From the NCBI RefSeq assembly GCF_036492425.1, contig NZ_AP025293.1:558001-622000 (forward strand): a stretch of DNA of 64,000 nt. Direction: 5' to 3'. How positions within the stretch are numbered: the first letter of the stretch is position 1; every line of letters begins with the position of its first letter. Below the pieces are notes generated by a model that was not told the DNA's origin, ran no database searches, and saw only the letters and a program-made list of their open reading frames with translations. Shown here one piece after another: positions 48,301 through 56,084 of this stretch. A program made the translations under genes and the position numbers. The stretch is from Persicobacter psychrovividus (GTDB lineage: Bacteria; Bacteroidota; Bacteroidia; Cytophagales; Cyclobacteriaceae).

Positions 48301-49874
48301 GTTGGGACCGTCCAGGTCAGGGTTGCTTCATTATGGAAAATATCCTTTGCCCCCAGGTCGGTAATTCTTGACGGAGGTTCGCGGTTATCGTCCAGCAAAG
48401 CCCTTTCGGCATTCAATGCCCCCTTGCCAAATTTATCCTGATGGTCAAAGTCAAATCGCTTCACCGATCCTTCAAGGATTCTGCGCAACTGGTCAGCGGT
48501 AAAATCCTCTCCACCGAAAGCCTCCACCACCAATGCTGCCACGCCCGAAACCTGCGGACAAGCCATCGACGTTCCTTCCATCATCCCATATTTATTTCTT
48601 GCGAGGGTCGAAAGAATCCCGCCCTCATTGCCATACTGGCTCATGTTTCCACCTGGCGCAGAAAGGTCCACCCAGTCTCCGTAGTTGGTATATGGTGCCG
48701 GCAGTCCGTCGGGCCCAAGTGCCCCCACCGCCAATACCTGATCGAAAGCCCCCGGATAACGCACCGCTTCAGAGGCGTTGTTTCCTGCCGCAAAAATCAC
48801 AATCCCGCCTTTCATCGGGCTGCCCTCGTACTGACCGGCCTCCTCGATAAAATAGTTAATCGCCTCGAGTACTTCGGGCTCAAAATAGTTCGGCACATTA
48901 TAGCCCCAGGAGTTCTGAGAAATAATAGCACCCTGATCTGCCCCATAAACGATGGCTTCCGCAAAGTTCCGCCCGCCATTCACACGGCTATCAAAAACCT
49001 GACTCGAGATCATCTTTACGCCCGACTGTTCGCCGTTTCCTCCGGCCACACCTGCAACCCCGAGGCCGTTGTTGGACATTGCCCCAACCACTCCGGCAAC
49101 ATGCGTACCGTGGTCGCCGGCAGTTACCGGTCCGCCGAAGGCAAAATTCACCCCGTAAATATCGTCAATATATCCGTTGCCATCATCATCAACACCCTCC
49201 TCGCCATACAGCTCGACCTCATTAACCCAGATATTCTGCTTCAGGTCTTCGTGGTGCACATCAATTCCCTGATCGACAATCGCCACGATAATATCTGCGC
49301 TGCCCGACACCTTCGCCCACGCTTTGGCCAGGTCGATGTCATAACCTTCAAGCCCAACGGTCCCATCGTTTTCATAACCCCACTGTTGTGATATCATGGG
49401 GTCGTTGAACATCAGGGAGTCAGTGGCCTGTGCAGAAAAAACCCGCTGAACAGCCGCTTGCTCACCCAGGTTCACCTTTTGATAGACGGGTTTAGCGATG
49501 TCGATTTCGGCCAGTGAAGCATAAGCATTCACGACTGTTTCCGGGGATGTTTCTGTATCAAACTCCAGCTCATACCACAGGTGCAAACCATGCTTTTGGT
49601 GCTTGGCTTCATGCTTTGGCGAATAGGGGAATACCCTTCTGAGCTGGTGAATTTTTTGTTGCTGGGATTGTTGATCCACCGCGGCAATGCCGAGTAATGG
49701 CTTGTCAAAATTGGCCTTCATCCGCAAATTGGGCTGCTCGGCCATAGCTTCAGGCTTAAACTTGATCCGTATCCGGCCGGGGATCACCTCCTGACTAAGC
49801 GCCGCCTGCCCGAAAGCATTGCTGAACAGCAATACCAACAGACAAAGGCTTCCGATATATTTAATATTTTTCAT
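42378..49874 (-). CDS. Giant secreted subtilisin-like (S8) serine protease with T9SS sorting domain
   Basis: This 2,498-residue protein has a signal peptide (residues 1-22), a propeptide-like part (to about 170) and an S8 catalytic domain. The triad is Asp201 (AIVDQGIDVHHEDL), His255 (DHGTHVAGVVGA) and Ser436 (GTSMACPQVSG), with oxyanion Asn365 (FAAGNNAS) and a calcium-type loop DDDGNGYIDD (229-238). An FN3 domain (about 505-605) follows, then well over 1,500 residues of ASH/Ig-like and jelly-roll modules. Near the end are cadherin-like domains (DLFEDPDGDPIQVF) and a type IX sorting domain (LMFPNPARDQKVNLLL to SALLVQ). It is the last gene of the SusC-SusD-FISUMP operon, 38 bases after the FISUMP gene. 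It probably acts on proteins outside the cell. Confidence 0.95.
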   Translation of the reverse strand: MKNIKYIGSLCLLVLLFSNAFGQAALSQEVIPGRIRIKFKPEAMAEQPNLRMKANFDKPLLGIAAVDQQSQQQKIHQLRRVFPYSPKHEAKHQKHGLHLWYELEFDTETSPETVVNAYASLAEIDIAKPVYQKVNLGEQAAVQRVFSAQATDSLMFNDPMISQQWGYENDGTVGLEGYDIDLAKAWAKVSGSADIIVAIVDQGIDVHHEDLKQNIWVNEVELYGEEGVDDDGNGYIDDIYGVNFAFGGPVTAGDHGTHVAGVVGAMSNNGLGVAGVAGGNGEQSGVKMISSQVFDSRVNGGRNFAEAIVYGADQGAIISQNSWGYNVPNYFEPEVLEAINYFIEEAGQYEGSPMKGGIVIFAAGNNASEAVRYPGAFDQVLAVGALGPDGLPAPYTNYGDWVDLSAPGGNMSQYGNEGGILSTLARNKYGMMEGTSMACPQVSGVAALVVEAFGGEDFTADQLRRILEGSVKRFDFDHQDKFGKGALNAERALLDDNREPPSRITDLGAKDIFHNEATLTWTVPTDEDQVAPANFYLAMSDKAFSAAEFDQQVVYLIANNIDGGETFELQITGMLKESPYWFAVMSEDRFENRSEVSNVFTFTTSKRPNFMTNKTQLKFEIDVTEEAIKQETITFSNTGDGIIYWNASVTNETVNAITAQEQLSPKDSTASTASKASVVWVPKEQPQAASAAVTNAGMPATRELAAGEAPIPTDHWKGDVTEFVAGVSLQNNTYPTYMAGTGDLSAGLIFATRFDIPWDYTFNLTHVEGLFFLDECPEPIVIEIKKGGRNDFLSAETVRLQEYYPDTFDTFQFYRMPLYEPLRIDENESFWVVLHFPSAMRYPLAMQTDPYPYLDEIRYSDNNGRSYKVITQLRTRPSVPVISALSTGDYGAFVFLDPTQGAIRNDQEQQVTATIDAHQLPNGPHIASMGIFTNDIHKPIQNIEVLLEISGQQAAIDPAFRFEETVFAHQENLVEIEVENTGLDKLTITGLTDREGNSLAIVKEPYDPEYIAPKSKGLLRFQYTAPDKGLYSEQLQIQALEGEFNINGQFMVIDNPTADIRFEVPQLTLNGGESGQLELQIENTSTADFKYDFSVYDDHQLRMGVMPRALTYTMTVEEDTASIDHWKAWKNYATHYTPDSVAFDFEIGIDFPFYDQVIRGVDINQQGKLVAFTNVEIKGLDLDGSWIIITDVYHEALGMESRFLIEGEIYDGLENGIRVVGHVAFQVSLFADGTIKYHYVDIEDMQAVDGIGYSFGIRSLAWEKFMNYTHEEYPLRNGSVVTFTPNEKVSVIRQLSAKNGVVAPGDVASLSVLVDPGRVNVWQGDYTDTLLVATNGIPDLQKVPFQVKVNGQADLKLPSTIIVEEVTTQVPALDFIEIENNGSSALWLTAVASTNEEVAALVSEQALEDHIEILPHSKWVLPVEVDALEVGDFSAQIDLSFLVNGQQQTHTVTVGGTAKPDLTYTWAFGEANELELEGDGDFSIPFQLTNHSATDSLRFTISGALFGVVEPEASSADSSHFELKADGYRWFNSQEGNAFHRWVDISLTGEKLDFEPGESYEIDLPFSGKFFNQEYQKLWVSHTGFASFIEPDFANERFGFETGDDLRAMMAPFWSQIIPHESEGGLFLLQQEDRLILQWHNYVADPMAYGAEGVATFQLEILASGQIFFHYLDIEEWKGLICIGLESPDEQFVLADEKAIIVQYSEAKNNTSFAISPAYHGELPAGQTADFTLAGQGNRVFESGHAQDSLWMMTNSIRLKEAHLGYGFNYTGGPILNTLQEIELGEIFYYDPAKKRQQVVFNNTGHEELRITHLVMEGPDASKFYDEEGQPMVIFQGELVKSIAVAPGASTTIEVEMEQRTTGMLNAKLQVRGNVEAQEILMNGEVKMPPVMNWTATPQVFEVNSTESETYDFSISNEGEGQLDYQLKVLKLPEQPEESMPNVVEEIGQIALESPVAIYSQSYDHKSFADGYFRQLTEATPQIFAQQNFAPEGGLTITHIASQNTFVAVNEYVQIQIYFDGDTPDEGTLMYQQDYVIDQVIDEQWVYFALESPLLVPEGQSYYIIIRQPRGEERGYPKYIGYDFAPDYDLLDHSFFGINTGNGEVVWNRHSDFEPYNNYKYYYKLRALSAGEPGHWLSPDPAVGQIEGGSQQQISATIKGNKGVSGRNSAVLWISTNDDHRASEFMAMEMRLNAAPVIEYRPNQYEDTLRMVETERKVFSYHWKDLEGDPVTAQVLPESIPESVEAIFEVTGKNTAQLEVLTEYESEGLYKFVTEFLDDKGNRTVDTLLLQVEHKNRPPVINPDYKYITMNLAGNSALSLKVSDLFEDPDGDPIQVFSGNYHPDIVEMSYGTEIIGLHALKEGTAVLVFAADDMKEDGIVFEFVYVEVINDPNAGNGELDGFERQREELEQSGQETLMFPNPARDQKVNLLLKLDTAGEVTVQFYDAAGRMMLRRQKHFAKGGVQSMQMDIYGLQTGLYRVRVVHHGKLLKSSALLVQ

Positions 49875-49875
49875 T

Positions 49876-49899
49876 GATCTTCCTTTTTTTTAGTAAACT
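49876..49899 (-). repeat. Inverted repeat / leader before the protease start
   Basis: On the minus strand AGTTTACTAAAAAAAA then GGAAGATC precedes the ATG by two bases. The GGA could act as a weak ribosome-binding site. A close relative (AGTTTACCTAAAAAAAAGAT) precedes the SusC start at 55864, so the motif may be a shared leader. Confidence 0.5.
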
Positions 49900-49912
49900 G
49901 AACTGCCCAGCC

Positions 49913-51355
49913 TTACTGAACATCGCGCACATAGCGCACTGAGGACATATAATAATCGACCGGATAAACCGCCATGCCAGCTTCATTTAGCCCCTGAGGG
50001 ACAATGAAGATGTAGTTGGAATTATAGTTCTCCGCGTAATTGGACGTCCAGAAGTGCCCCCTGATTTCCTGACCGGAAAAAACATTCCGGTTTGCAGGGT
50101 CGGTGCCACTGTTAATTTCAAAATCGCCACCAAAAGGCAGCTCCATGCCTGAGGCCCCTCCTATTTCGAGGTTAACCTTTCCGGCAATGCCTCCGCCAAA
50201 ATCACTGATCAGCTTTTCGTATTCCTCCACCGTCGGTATTCGCCAGCCTTCCGGGGCAGATTCTACCGCCGCGAGATAGTGATAAAGCCGGCCATATTTT
50301 TTGCGATCTTCTTCGGTTTCCAGGGCATGCCCATCGACCACCACCGCACGGTAACCAAAGCCATAAACCCAGGAGCCTTCGCCCGGGTAGGCGGCATAAT
50401 TGTAATTGTCGGCCATCCATTCCATGCCATCGTGCTCAATAAAGCGGTAGCTTTGCCCGTCACGTTCATCTTTCCACATGCCCCATTTGCCACGGAAGCG
50501 AATTTGGACGGTATCCACCGACACCTGATCGTCCAAAGTAACAGTGTACTGAAGCTCGTAGCGTTCATCGGCCTTACCACTGAACAAGGCGGAAGGGATA
50601 TTGCTATTGATCAGCTTTCCGCCTTCGCCGCCCACCAGTGCCCACTCAACGGCACTACCTGCTGGCTGAAAAGCCTCAAGGGTTACATATTTCTCCTCAC
50701 CGGTACCGGCCTTGATATCGAGCTGGTCTGCCCCGGCATCCGCCTTGAGTTCATCGGTTACAAACTGCCAGCTGACAGTTGCCGATTTGGAACCATAGGT
50801 GGTTGTCCATGTTACGGTATAGGCGGTTTGTGGCCGCCCGATAAATTCGGCACGGTGCGAATCGGCCTGCAAAATTCGGCCGCCTGCCCCTTCGGTAACT
50901 TCCCATTGGCCTGTCGCCCCAAAGCGCACTTCAGCAGCATGGAGGTAAACCGAGATATTACCACTCAGGCTGTCGGGTTGCGGGTGCAGCATCTGAGGGT
51001 TCATGCTTTTGAAAGAGACCGAGATTTCATCTACCCGATAGGCTTCCCCATGCCCGGCCTGCCAGCCGATGACATATTGCTCACCTGGCTCGCCGAAAAA
51101 TTTGCTCTTCGGGTCGTGGATGTCCTCAAAATGGCCATTTTCCCCCATGAACAACTGCCACGTGCCCTCCACACCCGCAGGCAGTGGCACGGCATTCAGC
51201 TGCACATGGTATTGTTCACTTTCGACATTCTCGAAGCTCGGCCCGGCATTGGGCTGTAGCTTGATGGGGTCTTCATGCTTCTGGCAGCCCATCAGCGCGC
51301 CCAGTATCAACAACAAGGCGGCACACTGTCTGATATATGTTGTCCGTTTGCCCAT
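49913..51355 (-). CDS. Lipoprotein with Ig-like repeats and C-terminal FISUMP domain
   Basis: This 480-residue protein has a lipobox (ALMG-C24). Three Ig/PKD-like modules follow, each with a GxW..xxGxGG pattern (GTWQLFMGENGHF, GQWEVTEGAGGRI, AVEWALVGGEGGKL). Residues 290-480 match the Fibrobacter succinogenes paralogous (FISUMP, TIGR02145-type) domain: WKDERDGQSYRFIEHDGMEWMADN, GRLYHYLAA, PEGWRIPTVEEYEKL, GHFWTSNY, SVRYVRD. The start ATG overlaps the SusD stop by one base (TGATG), so translation is probably coupled. It could be the surface ligand-binding partner that often follows SusD. The exact role is unknown. Confidence 0.85.
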   Translation of the reverse strand: MGKRTTYIRQCAALLLILGALMGCQKHEDPIKLQPNAGPSFENVESEQYHVQLNAVPLPAGVEGTWQLFMGENGHFEDIHDPKSKFFGEPGEQYVIGWQAGHGEAYRVDEISVSFKSMNPQMLHPQPDSLSGNISVYLHAAEVRFGATGQWEVTEGAGGRILQADSHRAEFIGRPQTAYTVTWTTTYGSKSATVSWQFVTDELKADAGADQLDIKAGTGEEKYVTLEAFQPAGSAVEWALVGGEGGKLINSNIPSALFSGKADERYELQYTVTLDDQVSVDTVQIRFRGKWGMWKDERDGQSYRFIEHDGMEWMADNYNYAAYPGEGSWVYGFGYRAVVVDGHALETEEDRKKYGRLYHYLAAVESAPEGWRIPTVEEYEKLISDFGGGIAGKVNLEIGGASGMELPFGGDFEINSGTDPANRNVFSGQEIRGHFWTSNYAENYNSNYIFIVPQGLNEAGMAVYPVDYYMSSVRYVRDVQ

Positions 51356-52779
51356 CAGTATCCCTGGTTTTGGTTCGATTCGCTGATATTGCTATTGGCG
51401 TCAATTTCTGACTGCGGAATAGGCAAGGTCATTCTGTAATAATCGTCATCCTGCTGGCTGAAATCAAACTTCACCCAGTGGTTGCCTCCACGTACAAAGG
51501 GGGCCGAACGGCGCTTGATATCGCTCATGCGGAAGCCCTCACCGAACAGTTCTTTGCGTCGCTCTATCAAGATCAAGTCGATCAACTCCTGCCCTGTTGC
51601 GGTTGGCGGAAAAGCCGAAGGATCGGCACGTTGCTGAATACGGAAAAGCGCATCCTGCGCTTTGCGGTCGTTGCCCATTTCTGCGGCAGCTTCCGCCTGA
51701 ATCAATACCATTTCCGAAGCACGCATGGGAATACGCTCGGCATTTCCCACCACGGCATTATGGTGAAATTTCATGATCAGGTGGCGGTCAGGATCAATTT
51801 CCTCCTCCATATAAAACTGATTGGCACGCAGATCGGAACTGGCGAACATATTCACGAAATCCTCATTGGCACGCATAGAGCTGTAGCCATATACCGGATA
51901 GTAAAACGAAGGGATGGTCATGTACACATTGTTGTCCTGTGGCGTGTAGGCGATGGTAAAAATACTTTCCGCATTGCGAAAGTTGAAGCCCCTGAGCAGG
52001 TCAATGCCATCGGTGAGCTCCATATCTTCCACCGCCATATTGGCGGCATCGAAGGCCTCTTCCCAGCGGTGCATGTTCAGATTTACCCGCGCCAGGAGTG
52101 CATATCCTGCACGCTGACTCATGTAGGCAGGGTCCTGCAACTGGTCTTCCTGCTCCACGCGGTCAAAAAGATCGATCGCCACCTGAATGTCCTGAAGTAA
52201 AAATTCATAAACATCCGATAGGCTTGCCCGAGGCATAGGCTCCTCGCTCCATTGCAATACGCGATCCAGGAGCATGATACTTTCCGCCTGCGGATCCACA
52301 TGGTAGGCAGGGGCAAAAAGCTGTACCAGTTGTAAATGGGCATAGGCCCGCAACAGTCGGGCTTCTGCTTCCATTTGCGCTTTTTGGTCATTGGTAGCAT
52401 CAGGGATATTGCCCACATTGGTAATCACCATATTGGCGGCATGAATCACGCGGTAACCCTGATGCCAGGGGTAATCTACGTAAGTGTGGTTCGGTAATGT
52501 GTTTAACTGATAAATGGGTACAAACCAGTTCCAGTTATTGACGGTGTTGACCATAACGTCCTCACCGATAATATCGTTGGTGATCGGCAAATACAGGCCA
52601 TCAAAAGTGGGGGCACTGAGTAAATCATAGACGCCGATCAGGGCTGCTTTGGCACTGTAATAGCGTTCAAAAGTATCCCCATCATTGATAGATTCGGTGG
52701 GTTCTCTCATCAGGAAATCCTGACTACATGCGCTGAAAAAAGTGCTCAGGATAAGCACCCAGAATATATTTGTTCTCAT
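51355..52779 (-). CDS. SusD/RagB-family lipoprotein (third pair)
   Basis: This 474-residue protein has a lipobox (FFSA-C) and the opening CSQDFLMREPTESINDGDTF. SusD motifs include MRASEMVLIQAEAAAEMGN and LIERRKELFGEGFRMSDIKRR. It lies 13 bases after SusC and overlaps the next gene by one base. Because the operon encodes a protease and no glycan enzyme, this SusD may bind peptides, as RagB does (inference). Confidence 0.96.
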   Translation of the reverse strand: MRTNIFWVLILSTFFSACSQDFLMREPTESINDGDTFERYYSAKAALIGVYDLLSAPTFDGLYLPITNDIIGEDVMVNTVNNWNWFVPIYQLNTLPNHTYVDYPWHQGYRVIHAANMVITNVGNIPDATNDQKAQMEAEARLLRAYAHLQLVQLFAPAYHVDPQAESIMLLDRVLQWSEEPMPRASLSDVYEFLLQDIQVAIDLFDRVEQEDQLQDPAYMSQRAGYALLARVNLNMHRWEEAFDAANMAVEDMELTDGIDLLRGFNFRNAESIFTIAYTPQDNNVYMTIPSFYYPVYGYSSMRANEDFVNMFASSDLRANQFYMEEEIDPDRHLIMKFHHNAVVGNAERIPMRASEMVLIQAEAAAEMGNDRKAQDALFRIQQRADPSAFPPTATGQELIDLILIERRKELFGEGFRMSDIKRRSAPFVRGGNHWVKFDFSQQDDDYYRMTLPIPQSEIDANSNISESNQNQGY

Positions 52780-52792
52780 ATCAGATTCTCAT

Positions 52793-55700
52793 TTATAAGC
52801 TTACTTTAATGCCCATGGTGATGGATTTCACGCCGGGAATGACATTGTTGGTGGTTCCGTTGATGGCACCTTCGGGATCAAATCCCTTGTAGTTGGTCAG
52901 CGTCCACAGGTTTTCACCCGAAAGGAAAATTTTCAGGTTTTGTAGGTGAAAAGGGTTAATCAATCGCTGAGGAACATTGTAGCTTACCGCTACGTTCTTC
53001 AGGCGCAGAAAAGAAGCATCTTCAAGGAATCTGCTCGACATCAGTGCACCGCCGTCTTCGTTGTTGATCACGTAGCGGGGCACATCGGTATCCCTGTTTT
53101 CAGGAGTCCAGGCGTTCAGGGCCTCTTTGGCCAGGTTATAGCCCGGCTGGGTACCGTCGTGCATGTTGGTGGCCAGGTCGTTATTGTAGATCTGCCCGCC
53201 AAGGCTGTAATAGAAGTAGCAGGAAACGTCGAAATTTTTGTAGGTCAGGCTGTAGTTCAATCCTCCATAAAACTGTGGCAGTGCCGTACCAAGGCGAACA
53301 CGCTCGGCGTCCTGGTAGTCACTGGTAACCTCACGGCCAGAACCATGAGGATCGCGGAAGGCCGAAGCAGGGTTGCTGTTTTCTTTTTTATCGTCGCTCT
53401 GGGCATTTACATACCACATCGGCTTGCCATTGTCTGGGTTCACCCCTGCCCACTCCCGCATATAAAACTGATAAATGCTTCCGCCGGCTTCCAGTAATTT
53501 GGTGCCGGAAACGAGCTGATCGGTTTCAATATTGAGGATTTTATTGTTGTTGGTCGAGATGTTGAAACCCACATTGCTGTACCAGTCTTTTTTATCGACG
53601 ATGGTGTACTGCAAGCTCGCCTCAATACCGCTGTTGTTCATTGCCCCGAGGTTGGTCAGGATGGAACGGAAACCGGTTCCTGCTGACAGGGGTTTGTTGA
53701 ACAGCAGCCCGTCGGAACGACGATGGTAATATTCAAGATCCAAAGTCAGTTTATTGAAAAAGGCGGTTTCAAGCCCGATGTTGAAAGCAGAAATTTTCTC
53801 CCACTGAATGTCGGGATTTGGCAACTGTATTGGGCTGATGCCCGAAATGCCGTTGTAATTGGCACCACTGCCATAGAGGCCATAAGAGGCGAAATTACCA
53901 ATGCTGTTGTTTCCTGAAGTTCCGTAGCTGCTTCGCAGTTTCATATTGCTGATCCAGGAAATATCTTTCATCCATTCCTCTTCAATAAGTCGCCAGGCAC
54001 CACCGAGGGCATAAAACACCCCAAACTGGTGGTTTCTTCCAAATCGGGAACTGCCGTCGGCACGTACACTTGCGCTCAGAAAGTAGCGGTCGGCAAAATC
54101 ATATTTCGCTTGCGACAAATAAGACACCATCGCCCAGCTGGTGGTGGAGCTGTAGGCTTGCTGAGGCGTCGCTCCCCAGCCGAGTTCTGGCTGGTTGGGA
54201 ATCCCGAATCCGGTTACCTCGGCACTCAGGAACTGACTTTGACTGGCGATGGCCTCCTGTCCGGCAAGCACCTCGAGGTGATGATCCTGCCACTCCTGTC
54301 GGTAGGTCAGGATATTGGAAAGGTTCCAGGTGAAGAGGTCATAATTGCTTTTGCTCGAACGACCATCAACACCTCGCCCGTTACCATGGAATGGATTGTA
54401 ATAACTCAGTCCGTTTTCCACCGTTTGGTCAATCCCAAGCGTTGATCTGAAATTGAAATGTTCGAGGAAATCCGCCTGAATAAACATGTTGGCCATCACG
54501 GCCTTTGAGGTGTAGCCATACTGATCGAGTTCGGCAAGCCCCAAAGGGTTAAAATCGAAAATGGCTTTATTGTCCCAGTTGTAGCTGCCGTCGGGATTAT
54601 AAACGGGCGAGGCGGCGTTGATGATCTCTGCTGATCGCACAGGATTTGCGCCCCCAGTACCTCCGGGAGGCTGGGCCGCTTTGGAATAGGATAATTGCGT
54701 TCTGATGCCCGAGGTAAAGACATCGTTAATGCGGTGGTTGATATTGATTTTGGAGGTGATCCTGTTGAAGTTGGAAGAGATCACGGTACCATCGTCGGCA
54801 AAATAACCAAGAGAAAAGTAAAGTTGTGTTTGGTCGTTTCCGCCAGAGATGGTCAGGTTATGATTTTGGGTGATGCCATTTTTATACACCTGGTCGCGCC
54901 AGTCGGTATCGGTAAGTACCTGTGTTCCGGGAATCAGTTTTCCGTTGTTGTCTAACGGTTGGTCTACACCAAAAGGGTTAAAGCCTACGGTTTCCTGAAC
55001 AGCCCCATGTGCATGCGCCCGTGCGGCATCCACACTGTTGCCATCGAGCAACGAACGGTTGTAAAGTCCGCGCCAGCTGTGCTCATAAATATCCGTGGAG
55101 TTCATCAGGCCATAACCGTTGGAAATTCGCTGATTTACCCCCACCTGACTGTTGAAGGAGATGTTGGTTTTTCCCTTTTTCCCTCGCTTTGAGGTAATCA
55201 TGATGACCCCATTGGCGGCTCTTGAACCATATAGCGAAGAGGCGGAGGCATCTTTAAGGACCGTTACTGTTTCAATATCGTTGGGGTTCAAATCTGACAG
55301 GCTGCCACTCATCGGCACGCCATCAAGCACATAAAGCGGGCTACTGCTTGCGCTGAGTGAACCAATTCCACGAATACGGACGGTAGCACTTGCCCCAGGC
55401 TGCCCTGAAGAACTGCTGACCATCAGGCCGGGGGTGGTCCCCTGCAGGGCTTTTTCAAAAGAAGTTACTGGCCGGTTTTCAAGTACTTTTTCATCCACAA
55501 CAGCGGCGGCCCCTGTAAAGGCCTCTTTGGTGGAAGTACCATAGGCCACCACCAGCACATTATCGAGCTCGGTGATGGCACTTTGTAACTGAACATGAAT
55601 TTCTGACCGCCCGCCAACGGCTACGGTCTGCGGCGCCATCCCTACGAAGGAAAACTGCAACTCCATGCTATTGGAAGGTAGCTGAAGCAGGTATTGGCCA

Positions 55701-55864
55701 TTAACATCGGTAATGGTTCCGTTGTTATTGGCAATATCCAACACATTAACTCCGGGGATCGGGTCACCTACCTCATCGGTAACCACCCCTTTGACCGTAA
55801 AGGACTGGGCGTAACTTATACTGCTCAGTAAGCACAAGGCTACCAGCATCAATAAACTTCTCAT
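52793..55864 (-). CDS. SusC/RagA TonB-dependent transporter (third pair)
   Basis: I start at 55864 (1,023 aa), where MRSLLMLVALCLLSSISYAQ is a good signal peptide; the Met 29 codons upstream lacks one. Carboxypeptidase-regulatory-like domain (VKGVVTDEVGDPIPGVNVL), plug (EAFTGAAAVVDEKVLENRP; VRIRGIGSLSASSSPLYVLDG) and barrel (ending VKSITMGIKVSL) are intact. No STN domain is present. It leads the SusD-FISUMP-subtilisin genes. A relative of the pre-protease leader lies just before its start codon. Confidence 0.96.
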   Translation of the reverse strand: MRSLLMLVALCLLSSISYAQSFTVKGVVTDEVGDPIPGVNVLDIANNNGTITDVNGQYLLQLPSNSMELQFSFVGMAPQTVAVGGRSEIHVQLQSAITELDNVLVVAYGTSTKEAFTGAAAVVDEKVLENRPVTSFEKALQGTTPGLMVSSSSGQPGASATVRIRGIGSLSASSSPLYVLDGVPMSGSLSDLNPNDIETVTVLKDASASSLYGSRAANGVIMITSKRGKKGKTNISFNSQVGVNQRISNGYGLMNSTDIYEHSWRGLYNRSLLDGNSVDAARAHAHGAVQETVGFNPFGVDQPLDNNGKLIPGTQVLTDTDWRDQVYKNGITQNHNLTISGGNDQTQLYFSLGYFADDGTVISSNFNRITSKININHRINDVFTSGIRTQLSYSKAAQPPGGTGGANPVRSAEIINAASPVYNPDGSYNWDNKAIFDFNPLGLAELDQYGYTSKAVMANMFIQADFLEHFNFRSTLGIDQTVENGLSYYNPFHGNGRGVDGRSSKSNYDLFTWNLSNILTYRQEWQDHHLEVLAGQEAIASQSQFLSAEVTGFGIPNQPELGWGATPQQAYSSTTSWAMVSYLSQAKYDFADRYFLSASVRADGSSRFGRNHQFGVFYALGGAWRLIEEEWMKDISWISNMKLRSSYGTSGNNSIGNFASYGLYGSGANYNGISGISPIQLPNPDIQWEKISAFNIGLETAFFNKLTLDLEYYHRRSDGLLFNKPLSAGTGFRSILTNLGAMNNSGIEASLQYTIVDKKDWYSNVGFNISTNNNKILNIETDQLVSGTKLLEAGGSIYQFYMREWAGVNPDNGKPMWYVNAQSDDKKENSNPASAFRDPHGSGREVTSDYQDAERVRLGTALPQFYGGLNYSLTYKNFDVSCYFYYSLGGQIYNNDLATNMHDGTQPGYNLAKEALNAWTPENRDTDVPRYVINNEDGGALMSSRFLEDASFLRLKNVAVSYNVPQRLINPFHLQNLKIFLSGENLWTLTNYKGFDPEGAINGTTNNVIPGVKSITMGIKVSL

Positions 55865-56040
55865 CAATATCTTTTTTTTAGGTAAACTGAAATTAGGAAC
55901 ACTGCAGAATAAAACGGGGAGGCCTGCTGCACGCTCAGAAACGGTCGCCACAGGCTGTTCCTTGCCTTATTCTTATATGTTTAGTGGGGAAGAGTTGAAA
56001 AAATTAGCATTAGGTATTCCCCAGCCCTATGCTCAACATT

Positions 56041-56066
56041 AGGGGGAAGGGAGTCAGCCTCCCCCT
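56041..56066 (-). promoter_or_regulatory. GC-rich hairpin between LRR-like lipoprotein gene and SusC
   Basis: AGGGGGA and TCCCCCT arms with an inner GG/CC form a strong stem about 20 bases after the stop at 56085. No T run follows on the minus strand, so it may slow or protect the transcript and need not stop it. Confidence 0.45.
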
Positions 56067-56084
56067 CAGCGTAATCGACTAAAA

